From Corythucha ciliata (Eukaryota; Arthropoda; Insecta; Hemiptera; Tingidae): 64,000 nt of DNA. Shown here in pieces: positions 12,771-23,821 of the stretch (its first letter is position 1; each line of letters opens with the position of its first letter). Made by a program: the position numbers and the translations under genes. The notes beneath the pieces are model-generated. The model had not been told where the DNA came from and searched no databases. It saw only the letters and a list, made by a program, of their open reading frames with translations. The DNA is taken from assembly GCA_038030265.1 (NCBI GenBank), contig CM075941.1:54165952-54229951 (forward strand), written 5' to 3'.

Positions 12771-15700
12771 AAACAATAACAACAAAAGGAAGGAAAGGGT
12801 TTATTTAGTATAGCATAGTGGTCTAAGTATCTCCCCCCTCCTCTACACCAGATATTCCTCACTTCCTTCTTATTTCATTCGGATTCTGGTTTTTTGTTTT
12901 TGGTCGTACGAAATGTTCTAAATCGGACGTGTTGTGTTGACATTGAGTCTCCACTTCATAGCTGATTTGCCCTCGCCTCCCCTTTCTTCCTTCCTTCAAT
13001 AAGACATGTCCTGCCTGTTAAACGAAATTAATCATAATTTTTAATTCTGTAATTGATTTATCCTATCGTCATCATCGCGTTGCCTTGCTACGGCCTTGTT
13101 AATTGGCGCTTTTTCGGTCTCAGAGCTTGACGACCGGGCCGGCATTGGATTGGAGTTGAGTAGGTGGGGTGGCAAGTGATTGTTGATAATCGGTAGCTCG
13201 TGGTCCGGGAAGCCAAGAAGAGCACAAGGACAAATATAAGGGTGGCACACTACTTACCTGGTACCCTCTTCTTGGCCGAATTAGAAGAGCACAAATCCCT
13301 TTTATAGAGCTGAGAAACTTCAATGAAGTCTCAATCTTAACTCCTCCAGAATAACGAAGTTAGCGGGTTTTGCCCGCTATGGAGAAACAATTTCGCCTGC
13401 TAGCATTCGCGGGGTTTCCACACACACACACACACTGAAAAATCACTTTTGTTGGGTTTTCTCACTAAAAATAGTAATTTCGCTCCCTACAAACCCAATT
13501 TCGTGAGCTTTACTCGATAGTTGAGCAATTCTCGGGGGTTACGGAAAAAGTATTCACGGGTGTTTGCTGTTTCCTTTCTCTTCCGTTCTAATTACTTCAT
13601 GCATTAGTTGAGCAGTCGGTGAACTCGTCCAACGTTTTTTGTGTTTTTTACCTTTCCAGGGTTGCCACAGACCGGGAGAACCGGGGAAAGTTAGGGAATA
13701 ATGATTGGACAGCTTCTTTATCGTAGACTTCCTCGTACTTGGTGGTTACGTAGAAAAAAATGAACTAATGCGAGCTCTTCTGAGTCTTCTACTTGTCATC
13801 ATTGTTCGACGGTCTCTTTCGTTTTCGATTTTTTGAGTTGTACCACTATTCTTCCGAGCGTACGATGTATTCTCAAAACACTACTAAGTAGTGTTGGGCA
13901 TTGGTCAAAATCTATTCCGGTCAAGTATTTGACAATTTTGACTGGAATTTGACCCGTAAAAATCTACTCCCGCCAAACCATGAGATACACTCCAGTTGCG
14001 GTGCCACCTTGCCGTGCCAGGGCCTATGCTACCTTGAAACCGGACATTCCAAGCTCATTTGGACTGCAATTTCTTTCATTTCACGTCCATTTGGCCACGA
14101 CAGTGGACATTTCTAGGGTCGCCAACCGTCCCGGGACGCATTTTGTCCCGGATTCAGATTGAAATTGCTTAAATTTAAAGTCTGAGTGTAATAATTCCTC
14201 GGAAATGGACAAAATAATTTGATTCGACGACTCAGTTGACCATTCTCAAGGTCGAAATGCCCGCCTCCCGTCTATTCCTCGGTTCGTGATGAAATAATTA
14301 CCTATACATGTAGCATAATTACTTTTATTAATTTCTGCTAGAAAGTGGAATTTCCATGAAATTCAGTTTTGACAGAGCCAAAGCCTAATGAAAGGTAATC
14401 CGTGAAATCTGGTTTCAAAGCATATTTTACGACATTTGAATTTTAAAATTTGGGGTAAAGCATTCAAAATCACAAAGTTCACGGTTCGAATAATCCAAAT
14501 CCATGAATTTGGGGTTTGAACTTTTGAATGTGCCAAGTTTGTTTCTGAAAGAGCCAGAATCATTAAATTTGGCTTTCAAAGAGCCAAACTCTCGAATTAG
14601 TGTATTTTCGAGAGTCTGTTGAAGGAGATAAACTCGTACAGTTTTGTATGAGCGAAAATCCGATTTTCACGTTATTTGCATTTTAAACGTTCCCCTCGAT
14701 ATTGGCTGTTACGATAGATAAATGAACGAAATTTGGTCATGCAAGAGCCAAACTCGCGAAATTTGGATTTGAATAGATTCATACCGCGGAATTTATTATT
14801 ATCATTATTCTATACAACCAAGTTCCGTGAAATTGGGTTTTTGAAAGAGTCAGACCCACAAAATTTTGTATAATCGATAAAGCCCGAACCCGCAAAATTT
14901 TAATTTGTTTTTTTCTTCCATGTTCCCTACGGGCTATTTCTTGGTATGAGAAGCACAAATCTGGCCTTTGTTATGAGAAACAATTATTTATCTGACATGT
15001 TCTCCCTGTACCGTAGTGTCGTTTTTAGATGTAACTTCAAAACAATTGGCTCCAAAATTTTTTAAATATTTTTTTCGGATTCCTCGTAAAATTTCCTTGC
15101 AAACTGATCAAAATATTGCCGAAAAAATGCAACTTTTTTTGTAGCCAAAATCGTCGTTTTTAGCGCAAAAGGACCACTAGCACAAAATAACGGTCGAAAT
15201 TGCAAAAAAAAGAGGTGGGAAAGCCACTTTGTATCTTAATTGCAAATATTTGTACCCGAAAAAAAAACTGAGATTAAGCGAAAATTGTGGAAGGAGTAGG
15301 ATTTGGCGTCAAAAATTATTTGCCTCAGAATTAAATAGAAATCTAAATCTAGTTGTTTCTTGGTATGAAAAACGCAAATCTGACCTTCGTTTTGAAGGAA
15401 AATCATTTCCCAGGCATGTTCTCCTCGTAGCGGAACAATTGGTTCTGGAATTTCGTAACTATTTTCTTCGGATTTCTCGTACAATTTCCACGCGAATTGA
15501 CTACAACGTTGCCGGCAACAAACCCCTTTTTTGTCATCTTTTATTCATAGGTCAGAAGTGTTCGAGAAAAAAAAATGCTAACTCTAAAAAGCTCGTACGG
15601 TACAATTTTTAGCAGCCCAAAAACAGAAATGTTTTGGCACTTCTTTTAGTTTCTCTAAATATCCCGAAAATGAGTTACTTTAGAGGAAAATCTTCACTCT

Positions 15701-17207
15701 CAAAACTTGTTGAGCATTAAATTTCCTACAACTTTTGTAGGTATGTATAATGTAGTTTTTCACGACGAATATGGAACGGGCTACAGCCTTTCCAAATCGT
15801 TGTTCTAAAATGGTCGAAAGTCCTAAAATCGCCTGTTTTTCACCCAATTGTGCTCACTTTTTGTCATTGTGCTTCACTTTGGACTATTTTGTAACATTTT
15901 GTTTGTTTGTGATTATTTTGTATGAAAGAACGAAGACGAATGATTTAAGGAGGATTGAAAATTGAGTGACGATTGATGGATAAAAATCGTTGAAGGATAA
16001 GGGTCGGTAATTGAAGGTTCCCAATCCTTTGAAATCTTGCAAATTTAGGAAAAACATGCCCATTCTGTGGGCTTTTGAATGGTACCATCCCATCAAAAAT
16101 AGGAATCGGTTGATTTTCAGCGAGATATCGCTCCCAAAATGGGGGAAAACAGGTGGAAAGTGATTAGTATGGGCGTATCAAATGGTTCCTGAAATGTGAA
16201 GAAATCTAGCTTTGAAATCAGCGAGAACAGATAAGAAATAGACGGAGTGTATAAATAGAAAATGTGATACAAGACAAATGTCCCATGTCCCCCCTCTCTT
16301 AAGCTTTGGTTTCCTAGAATAGAAAAAAGGGTGCGGAAATCTATATGAGGCCCCTTAGTCCCCTTAGCAGGGGTGAAATCTATGAACAATAGTCCCCTTA
16401 GCAGGGGTGAAATCTGTGAACAATATGCGGCGAATAGTCTAAATAAAATGACGTGCGTTTTTACCAGGCCCCCCCCCCCCCGGTTTCGCATTTTTCATCC
16501 AGGGACTCACTTCTTAATTACTGTGGCGGACGAAGAGTATTTGGCACCCTGATTGATTTTCACAATCCGAGAATAGTGATGCCGTTAATGGACATTAATA
16601 GGGAACCAGAATAGCGGTGAAATTTTGCGGGGGTCGCCGCATCCAAAAAACCAATTTCGCGGTGGTCGTTTGAAAACCAAATTCCTCCAAAATTAAGCTT
16701 CCATAGAAAAATAAAAAAAGACATTCTCGTGGATTTAACTCTTAACCAATTTGGAGTGTTTGGCTCATCAAAAAATCCAATTTTGCGGGGTCGCAACTCG
16801 GTGAAAAAACCTATTAAACGGGTTTGGGTACCTATTAAACAAATCCAATGTTACAGGTTTGAATTTTCCAGAAAGAAAATTTTGTGGGGATTCAATCCTC
16901 AACAAACCATTTTTGCGGGCCCTGGCACTTGGAGAAATTAAATCGGGTTTGGCCCTTCAACAAACAAACAAATTCACTGTGAATTGCAGTTTAAAAAACT
17001 GCTATCGTGGATTTGCCTTTGATTAATACCAATATCATGGGCTTGGCTGTTTAAAAAACCAAGACTCGTGGCCGCCCTTGGACCCGGCACGGCCTGGTTC
17101 ATGCTCGCTGATTTTCAAAGTATCAAGTAAAGTACCAATTGTGATGCTACACACTTTCGTTCTATCGTCGAATAAAGTGGACGACGACTTAGAACACGTT
17201 CACCTCT
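12771..17207. other. Intergenic, mixed degenerate repeats
   Basis: No gene is supported. 13420-13435 is a short CA microsatellite. 14340-14900 and 16600-17080 are degenerate copies of the GCCAAACTCGCGAAATTTGG-type repeat. 15000-15700 is AT-rich with two near-parallel segments (14930-15200 and 15350-15650) sharing phrases such as TTTCTTGGTATGA(G/A)AA, suggesting an old internal duplication. A 34-bp tandem duplication is listed separately. Confidence 0.55.
16357..16424. repeat. 34-bp tandem duplication
   Basis: Two adjacent copies of a 34-nt unit (16357-16390 and 16391-16424) that differ at one base. Each contains the small inverted repeat CCCCTTAGCAGGGG. The near identity points to a recent duplication. 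Confidence 0.9.
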
Positions 17208-17213
17208 TTATTC
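17208..17213 (-). terminator. Polyadenylation signal of the four-helix membrane protein gene
   Basis: AATAAA on the minus strand (TTTATT on plus), 38 nt beyond the stop codon of the minus-strand gene. Confidence 0.65.
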
Positions 17214-17250
17214 AAAAAAACATTTTTTTTACCCCCGTGTAACGCTCGCT

Positions 17251-17797
17251 TCATTTACCGCAAATGCTTCCACCCGCCGCGACCCAACCATCAAAAAACA
17301 GCATCACCGCCTGACACGCCGATATGAATCCAATAACGGACCAGTCGCTGTCGTCATTACCGTAATCCTTGGATTTTCTCCCGAGGTCGCTGAACAAATA
17401 AGCGAGGCCCACGTGAGCGCCAAATCCGAAAAAAGCCCAAAGAGCGTTCTAAAATGACTTGACATATTTTTGAGCGTATCTTAAAAAGGTGGGAGAGGGA
17501 CCGTCACCGCCCTATCTCACCAGATCCTCGTCGGGTTCTTCTTTTGTGATCAAACCGATACCGTATCCTATGTAAATTATTGCGAACCCGCCGAAGACTA
17601 TATTACTTTGAAGATCTAACGCGCCCCAAGCTCTGAGCAGAAGTCGTTTCGATTCTGATTCTGCTCCCAAACAGGCGTAGATGAAAAGGATGATGGCTAT
17701 AATCTTTGAAAACGTTGGATATAAACGATAATTTCAAATTTAAGTAATTTTCACTTACTAATGTAATTATTTTTATTATAACTTTCTTGTCCACCAT
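17251..17797 (-). CDS. Unassigned small four-helix membrane protein
   Basis: Three minus-strand exons, 17759-17797, 17521-17703 and 17251-17448, joined by GT-AG introns, encode 139 residues. Four hydrophobic segments are clear: about residues 6-25 (IIKIITLIIAIILFIYACLG), 47-66 (NIVFGGFAIIYIGYGIGLIT), 75-92 (ALWAFFGFGAHVGLAYLF) and 110-126. An acidic loop, KEEPDEDL, lies between helices 2 and 3, and DYGNDDSD between 3 and 4. Introns fall between codons, at the edge of helix 1 and after the acidic loop. The size and topology recall MARVEL-type or arthropod snakeskin-like tetraspan proteins, but I do not recognise a family signature and leave the function open. It faces SDF2L1 with 106 bp between the start codons. 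Confidence 0.8.
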
Positions 17798-17903
17798 TTC
17801 GAAATATTGGAAGTAACGTTTCTTAGCTCACAAGCTTTAATGGTGACTTGTGTAATCATATGTTTTATATTGAGTCATACGAGTTGTGTAGAATTTGGTA
17901 GCA
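17798..17903. promoter_or_regulatory. Probable bidirectional promoter
   Basis: Only 106 bp separate the start codons of two divergent genes, the four-helix membrane protein (-) and SDF2L1 (+). Both 5' UTRs and core promoters must lie in this interval or overlap the genes. It is AT-rich, with no clear TATA box. Confidence 0.65.
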
Positions 17904-18581
17904 ATGGAAATTTTGCGTTTATTAGTGTTCGTGCTGGTTGGTTTCGGTACTTCGCATTGTGATAAGCAGTACGTGACATGTCAGAGCGCTGTCAAACTGA
18001 TCAACCAAGAATACAACGTGAAATTGTTCACTTCTGAAATGAAGTACCAAGGTGGAAGCGGACAGTACGCTGTCACTGGCTACCCGTCGAAAAGTCCAGA
18101 CCCGAACACGTACTGGGTGATTCGAGGCACGGCCGACACACCCTGTCAATGGGGACACCCGCTGCGCTGCGGCTCGCACGTTCGACTCATGCACATGATG
18201 ACCAACAGGAATCTTCACTCGCACTACGTGTCGGCACCGTTGAGCGGCGGCGTGTCGTCGTACAATGAAGTGTCGGCTTTTGGCGAGAAGGGCGAAGGTG
18301 ACTCGGGTGACAATTGGTTTCTGCGTTGCCTTAACGCCGGCGATGAGTACTGGCGACGGGGCACGTCGGTCGAGTTTCTACACTCGGACACGGGTGAATT
18401 ACTGGCGGCGACGGAACGCACGTACGACGAGCCGATACAGGGGTATCGCGAGATTGTGGGTGCGCCTCGTGGACGGCTCAATAAGGCGACACTGTGGTTG
18501 CCGGGTGAAGGGGTGTACATTAATCCGAACAGTCCAAAAGAAGTTCGTGTTTCGAGGCCAGGGGCTCACACTGAATTGTAA
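17904..18581 (+). CDS. SDF2L1: SDF2/SDF2L1-like ER luminal MIR-domain protein
   Basis: An ER luminal protein that in animals works with DnaJB11 (ERdj3) and BiP in protein quality control. A single exon encodes 225 residues from the ATG at 17904; an in-frame TTG nine bases earlier is not used. Residues 1-19 form a signal peptide (MEILRLLVFVLVGFGTSHC). Three MIR repeats follow; typical family phrases are VTCQSAVKLIN, YWVIRG, GHPLRCGSHVRLMH, NLHSHYVSAPLSG, EVSAFGEKGEGDSGDNW and FLHSDTGELL. The C-terminus is HTEL, a KDEL/HDEL-type retention tetrapeptide. Length matches the family (about 210-220 residues). It is intronless and more GC-rich than its surroundings. It shares a promoter region with the divergent membrane protein gene, which suggests co-expression but not a common function. 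Confidence 0.95.
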   Translation: MEILRLLVFVLVGFGTSHCDKQYVTCQSAVKLINQEYNVKLFTSEMKYQGGSGQYAVTGYPSKSPDPNTYWVIRGTADTPCQWGHPLRCGSHVRLMHMMTNRNLHSHYVSAPLSGGVSSYNEVSAFGEKGEGDSGDNWFLRCLNAGDEYWRRGTSVEFLHSDTGELLAATERTYDEPIQGYREIVGAPRGRLNKATLWLPGEGVYINPNSPKEVRVSRPGAHTEL

Positions 18582-20540
18582 TTTGAAATAATTATCTTTT
18601 AGTTTTTGAAGGCGCTTTTTCGTGCGAACTGTAGCCAATGAGAGACCACGAATTCCTATGCGTGTCGCTCTCTGATTGGCTGTTGCTCAAATCAACGGGT
18701 GTAGTACTTTTGTTATTAGCTAGAAATTGCTGGTTATTTCCCTTGCATTTCAACTCATGGAAAGAACAGTCTAGAATGCGGGTGAAAAGTTTATTTACAG
18801 TGTGACAATGTCAGTTTTGGAGTAAAATATCAAATTTTGGGCTAAAATCGCCAGTTTTGCAGAGACATCTTCAAGGGAGGGGGGGTGTAACGCGTCAGCT
18901 TTGGCGAAAAATCCCAGTTTTTAATGCAGAGTTGAGTGGTCCGTTTTAGTAAACATCAATGGTTTTTTTTATCAGTTTGGGTTAAATCCGCCAATTTTAT
19001 AGCGTTTCCCATTTGCACAAAATTCTGCAACGGGGCTATTCATTTCCACCTGTCTTCTCCACTAACATATGATTTAATTCAGTGAAGACGGGTGGAAATG
19101 AACTGCCCAAATGCAGAATTTTGTGCAAATGGGGAACGCTATTAGAGTGAAATCATTAACTTTGGGGTGAAGCCTTTGGTTTTAAAATCACCAGTTGCGT
19201 GCTGGTGAAATCTTTATTTTAGGGGCTTTTTTTTTTCTTCATTTTTCGGGCTTTGGCGTAAAATCGTCGGTTTTAAAGCAAAATATTCAGTTAAGTATAA
19301 GATTGAACTCTTCAGTTTTGTGTTAGAAAAAACGTCAGTTTTGAGTTGAAAATCGTTAGTTTTTTACGTCTCTATCAGTCTCACACGACGATTTATGAAA
19401 AGTCGGACACCCAGAATTTGAGTGTGCCAATCCCTTCCTACGAGTATCGATTTAGGGGTAAAACATTGTCAGTTTTTGGATGGAAAATTAGGAATTGAAG
19501 GCTAAAACTGATGGTTTCCTGATGGAGATATTAGTTTTTGGTGAGTTAAGATCCTTTTTTGTGAAAAACTCAATTTCCGGGGAAGAAGCTGACGATTTTA
19601 ATGCGCCTATTTCTGATTTAATGAAATACCAGTTCTTTCGTTGAGGTCTTCTGCCCACCCCTGGCTGGCTACGCCCCTGCAAGCTTCTTTTACATGCGCT
19701 TCTTTTTCTTGCACGGAATCGGAGGAGTACAGGTGTATATTATTTCCGTTATTTGAGTCAAAAATGTTTCTTCAGTAGCATTAAAAGGAGGTCGTGGCTA
19801 ATGGTTGAGGGGAGGGGGTTCCTGTAAGCTTCTTGAGTTGTTGTTGCCACAGGGCTTCGTCGGTTTTTAGGCAGACATAGCCATGTTTTTGGCCGAAAGA
19901 GCAAAAAAAAAAGAAAATCCTTCTCCCACTTTTTTGTACATATCTAGTTTCTTGGCGATGAAAAAGCTCCCCCCCCCCTCCCTTCAGACGGCAAAAGTAA
20001 AGCCGAAATTTTTCCCGATACCCTTTTCCGGCTGAACCGTCAAATTTTACCCATAAGAGTGAACTCGATTAGTTCAAAGTCGAGTTTTTGTGGGTTGGTT
20101 CGCCCCCTCTGAGACAGCACAGGTGGGGTGCGCCGTAAAAACGAGCGTATACGGAGTAATTTTCGGAGTGTGAGGGGTTTTTACGTTGGGCAGGGGTGTG
20201 GTGAGGGGAAACTACGGAAATTGCCGTCTCGTTTAATTTTTATCGATTAATCAACGGCCTAGCACTGACGACCAGCTGCGGTGTGAGGTGCTGTGCACGG
20301 CGGGGCACTACTCTCTAATTCCTCCTGGCTTCCCACCCACTAAAAAAAATCAATTTTTACGCGCCACCCCTTTTCGTAAGCCGAGAGTTATTTTTCTCGG
20401 ATGCATCCGTCGTATTTGGTTAGAATCCACTTACATAGACTTTTCAAATAGTTCTCCCCCCTCCCTCTCACTCCTGGATCGACCTTATTTTCTTTTTTAT
20501 CCAGTGCCTTTTTAAACGCAAGTTTTTTAAATAAGGAAAA
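18582..20540. other. Intergenic, AAATCGCCAGTTTTG-type repeats
   Basis: 18780-19560 is a degenerate repeat in which GTCAGTTTTGGGGTAAAAT-like phrases recur about every 25-35 nt, distinct from the GCTAATTCGC family. A transposon right end of the CAGGGGCGTAGCCAGC type is visible at about 19650-19680 without a matching left end nearby. 19690-20540 shows only poly-C/poly-T patches. No gene is supported apart from the likely arfaptin 5' UTR at the end. Confidence 0.5.
18998..19142. repeat. Hairpin element (MITE-like)
   Basis: Two arms of about 60 nt, starting TAGCGTTTCCCATTTGCACA on the left and ending with its near-perfect complement at 19142, are separated by about 25 nt. Complementarity extends through the AATTCTGCA and TTTCCACC(T/C)GTCTTC stretches. 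Confidence 0.85.
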
Positions 20541-21845
20541 ATGAACGTCGTAAGCAACCCAGCAAGAGAGGCGATGGATTCACCCCATTCAAGATCAGGT
20601 GAATAAAAACCAATAATCAGGACTAAAATGAAAGAGAAATGTATAACAAAAATTGTCCAAATTGTCCTTTCGTCCACTATGTCGTCAATAAAGCACCAAC
20701 AACCCCGAGCAGTCCCAACGGTGGCGGAAGTCAAAATGGTGCCGACTCGGCTCATATGTTCAACAAATCTCAAGGATCGAAAATCGAACTGGTCAAAGCG
20801 TGGAGTATTTCAACTTATAAGTGCACGAAACAGCTCATGTTTGAAAAACTGGGGAAAACGTCGAGAACTGTGGACGCCGGTGAGTGAAAGTGCTTATTGA
20901 GCCCCTTGGGGTTTTTGACGTCGAATTTTTCGTTTTTTGTTTATTTAAAAAAACAAGAATTGGAGCGACAAATTGAGCTTCTGAGAGATACGCAACGGAA
21001 ATATTCTAATATTTTACGCCTGTCGAGAGCTCTGGCAAGCCATTTTTATCACGTCGTTCAAACTCAGGTATTAAACAAAAAGAATGTGCTAATTTGCGAT
21101 ATTTGTGGAAAGATGAACGCGAGAGGGGGTTTTCTTGTTTTAGCACGCCCTTGGCGAAGCATTTTCAGACTTAGCTCAAAAGTCCCCCGAGCTTCAAGAA
21201 GAATTCTTGTACAACTCGGAAACTCAACGAAACCTGACGAAAAACGGTGAAACCCTACTGTCCGCCCTTAATTTCTTCGTGTCTTCGGTCAACACGCTGT
21301 GCAATAAAACGATTGAAGACACTCTACTGACAATAAGACAATACGAAAGCGCTAGGTATGTTAGTATGAACGGGGGGGGGGGGTGAAGATGCGATACGCC
21401 ACGCAACAGGGACAAAGCGATTTTTTGTACTCCACAGAATAGAATACGACGCTTACAGAACGGACTTGGAATTGCTCAGCCAAGCGCCTAGAACTGAGGC
21501 GACCGTGGCTCGTTTGGAAGAGGCACAAATTGCTTTTGAGTCCCACAAGGAGAATTTCGAAAAACTTCGGTCCGATTTAACAGTCAAATTGAAGTTTTTA
21601 GACGAGAACCGAGTAAGAATCTTTTTTACCGATTGTGAAAGCTTCGTTTTTCTAAACTGATTTCCGACCGTTTTTTTCCCCTCCTCAAAAAGATAAAAGT
21701 GATGCACAAACAACTACTCCTATTTCACAACGCCATTTCAGCCTATTTCTCCGGTAATCAACAGGCACTCGAAGCGACACTCAAACAGTTCAACATCAAA
21801 GTCAAATCACCAAATAGCTCGATACCGTCCTGGTTGGAACAGTAG
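20541..21845 (+). CDS. ARFIP: Arfaptin (BAR-domain effector of Arf/Arl1/Rac GTPases)
   Basis: A Golgi-associated BAR-domain protein that binds Arl1 and Arf GTPases. Six exons, 20541-20598, 20694-20879, 20958-21067, 21144-21355, 21438-21612 and 21693-21845, join to 297 residues with stop TAG. Family landmarks occur in order: KTSRTVD then [16 protein letters not shown] (BAR helix 1), [56 protein letters not shown] and the C-terminal [19 protein letters not shown]. The protein ends PSWLEQ, as in vertebrate arfaptins (PSWLEEQ-like). The N-terminal region is short (about 80 residues before the BAR domain), so an alternative upstream exon cannot be excluded. The second exon's acceptor (AAAG before 20694) was chosen because it alone preserves the frame. 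Confidence 0.95.
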
Positions 21846-22719
21846 TGAGACGCACTGGGACACGTTGTCGGTGCGGGCGCAGTGAGACCGTCAGCTGCCG
21901 GACTGTTGTCCCCGAGCCAATTCTTCAATCCATGCCTTTATCACTGAAAGATGAGAAATGAAAAGAAAGAGAAAGGTGCGGTCTTTTTTTTAAAAACAAA
22001 ATACCTTTACTACAAACAAATTAGAGAAGAATTTAAGTGGCGAATCGAGGTATATGACCTAATAATTAAACCTCGTGTTGATTCGATGACACACCCGTTC
22101 GGAATCAAATAAATTTCTTTTGTGACATTTTTCAGAGTTCGTTCTTCAAAATTGAAAAAATTGGCGAAACCGCGTATTTCGGGGTTTTTCGGCACAAGGA
22201 ATCCGAAAATCGAAACGGATTTTCGATCAGACGAGCAGTGGTCAGGGGAAGGTGTTTTTATCAGGGGCCCCTCCAATGAAGTGGAGAAAATCGGCCGAAA
22301 TATTGTTTTTGAACATTTTTGGTCTCCAATTGATTAGGAGAATAGAATGTGCTAGGAGCTCGGCTCCAGAGGACTTTATGACAAAAAGTGGCTAGGCTTC
22401 GTTAACGTGCAATTATACACAACGTCACGAGCGTTCTAATTGATTGGGTTGGGAGATTGACATTTCTCTAGGAGTGTCCGATATCACCCTCGAGAGCAAT
22501 TCTGGCTCGCTTAGAACGCCAAGTTATCTACGTTGGAATTTTATGCTCATTCAGGCCAATAACACGTGGGCATCCACTTAACGGCAGCACTCCTCGGGGA
22601 ACGTGCTCCGAGCACATCCTTAAAAGTTATAAATGCTTATATAAATATGCGTCTCATGTAGATTTATATACATATGAATTTATATACAGGGTGTTCAAAA
22701 CCCCTGTATATAAATCCTG
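21846..22719. other. 3' flank of arfaptin and edge of the foldback cluster
   Basis: 22310-22600 is related, in the same orientation, to 30905-31260: both share GGAGAATAGAA(T/C)GTGCT and GGTGTCCGATATCAC-type phrases. These look like parts of one repeat family on either side of the foldback run. 22681-22712 is a 32-bp mini-palindrome with TATATACAGGG ends. No gene. Confidence 0.5.
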
Positions 22720-22938
22720 CTCTCGGAGGAAGAGTAGGACTTCAGGAAAAACTTCTACAATTATTAAGCTTTCAAATGACCTGGTTGCTTCGGGCCTTTG
22801 TCTCTATTCCTTTTGAGATACTGTTCGAAATACTTTAAGCCCCTGTCTAAATCGTTTGGAAACGTATGTTTGCGATTGCCATAGAACGGGAAAAATTCGT
22901 TTAAAAAAAAAATGCTCTTCACGTCACTCAGGTTGGTG

Positions 22939-22991
<53 letters not shown>

Positions 22992-23488
22992 AAGGGTCGC
23001 TCGACTTAGCTGTTGAGGGTCATCTATTTGAGCCCCCGTTCTATGCAGTTGACTTTGAGGTTTGACTTCCGCTGTCTGTTTCCACCCATCTCTGCGAAAT
23101 ATCTGTCAAAGGAGAGGGTGGGAACGGTAGTGACTGTTGGCAGCTACTCTTGAATCCTACAGGTCAAAACCCTCAGGTTCTGAGCAGTGACCTGCCGTTT
23201 CAAGCACTTAGTATTGCCTTTTTTGGAGTTGGTCCAGCGAGGTAACCGGACTCAGCAGTCTTAACGGATCAAAAATTCACCGAAAAGGTTTGCAAAGAGC
23301 TTTCGGAAGCAAATTGTTTCCCGCTCGAGGGCAATTGTGAACGTACGTTTCCAGACATTTTAGACGAGTTTTCAAGTATTTCAAACTGTATCTCAGAAGG
23401 AATAAAGACAAAATCCCGAACCAAGCAGGTCATTTGAAAGTTAATAAATGCAGAAGTTTTTCATGAAGTCCTACTCTTCCTCCGAGAG
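22720..23488. mobile_element. Foldback element 1
   Basis: The arms at 22720-22890 and 23320-23488 are inverted copies of each other (left arm begins CTCTCGGAGGAAGAGTAGGA). The centre contains a 43-nt pure T tract (22948-22990). From 23489 to 23821 further sequence leads to a TACACCCTATA end. Confidence 0.8.
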
Positions 23489-23821
23489 CTGTCAGTAAAA
23501 TGACAGCTGGCTGAATAACAAATAAGAGCTGAGAGTTAAGGGCGTCCAAATTTCACGACCTACCCCAACTTTACGATCATCTGAAAGGAAATTTTGTGCT
23601 CTTTCCAACGGTGTCCTTGAAAACTTCCTGGGATCAATGGTTGCTAGGATACCGACCGAGTTTTGAAGAAAACGCCTGATGCTTCGAAATTCAGGAAAAC
23701 TGTGATTTCTCAGAAACTGTTGATAATCGGACCATGTTCCAGATAGTCATTTTTGACCCACATGTGATGTAGAATCGCCCATTTCAATTATGCCCCATTT
23801 TCCCGTTACACCCTATAATAC

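Noticed and set aside
13041..13323. Possible small minus-strand gene with a CCAG/GTAAGT donor
   Set aside because: The longest frame begins with TTG, not ATG, and neither possible continuation resembles a known protein.
17895..17903. Upstream in-frame TTG as SDF2L1 start
   Set aside because: The ATG at 17904 gives a normal signal peptide; a TTG start is not expected in an animal nuclear gene.
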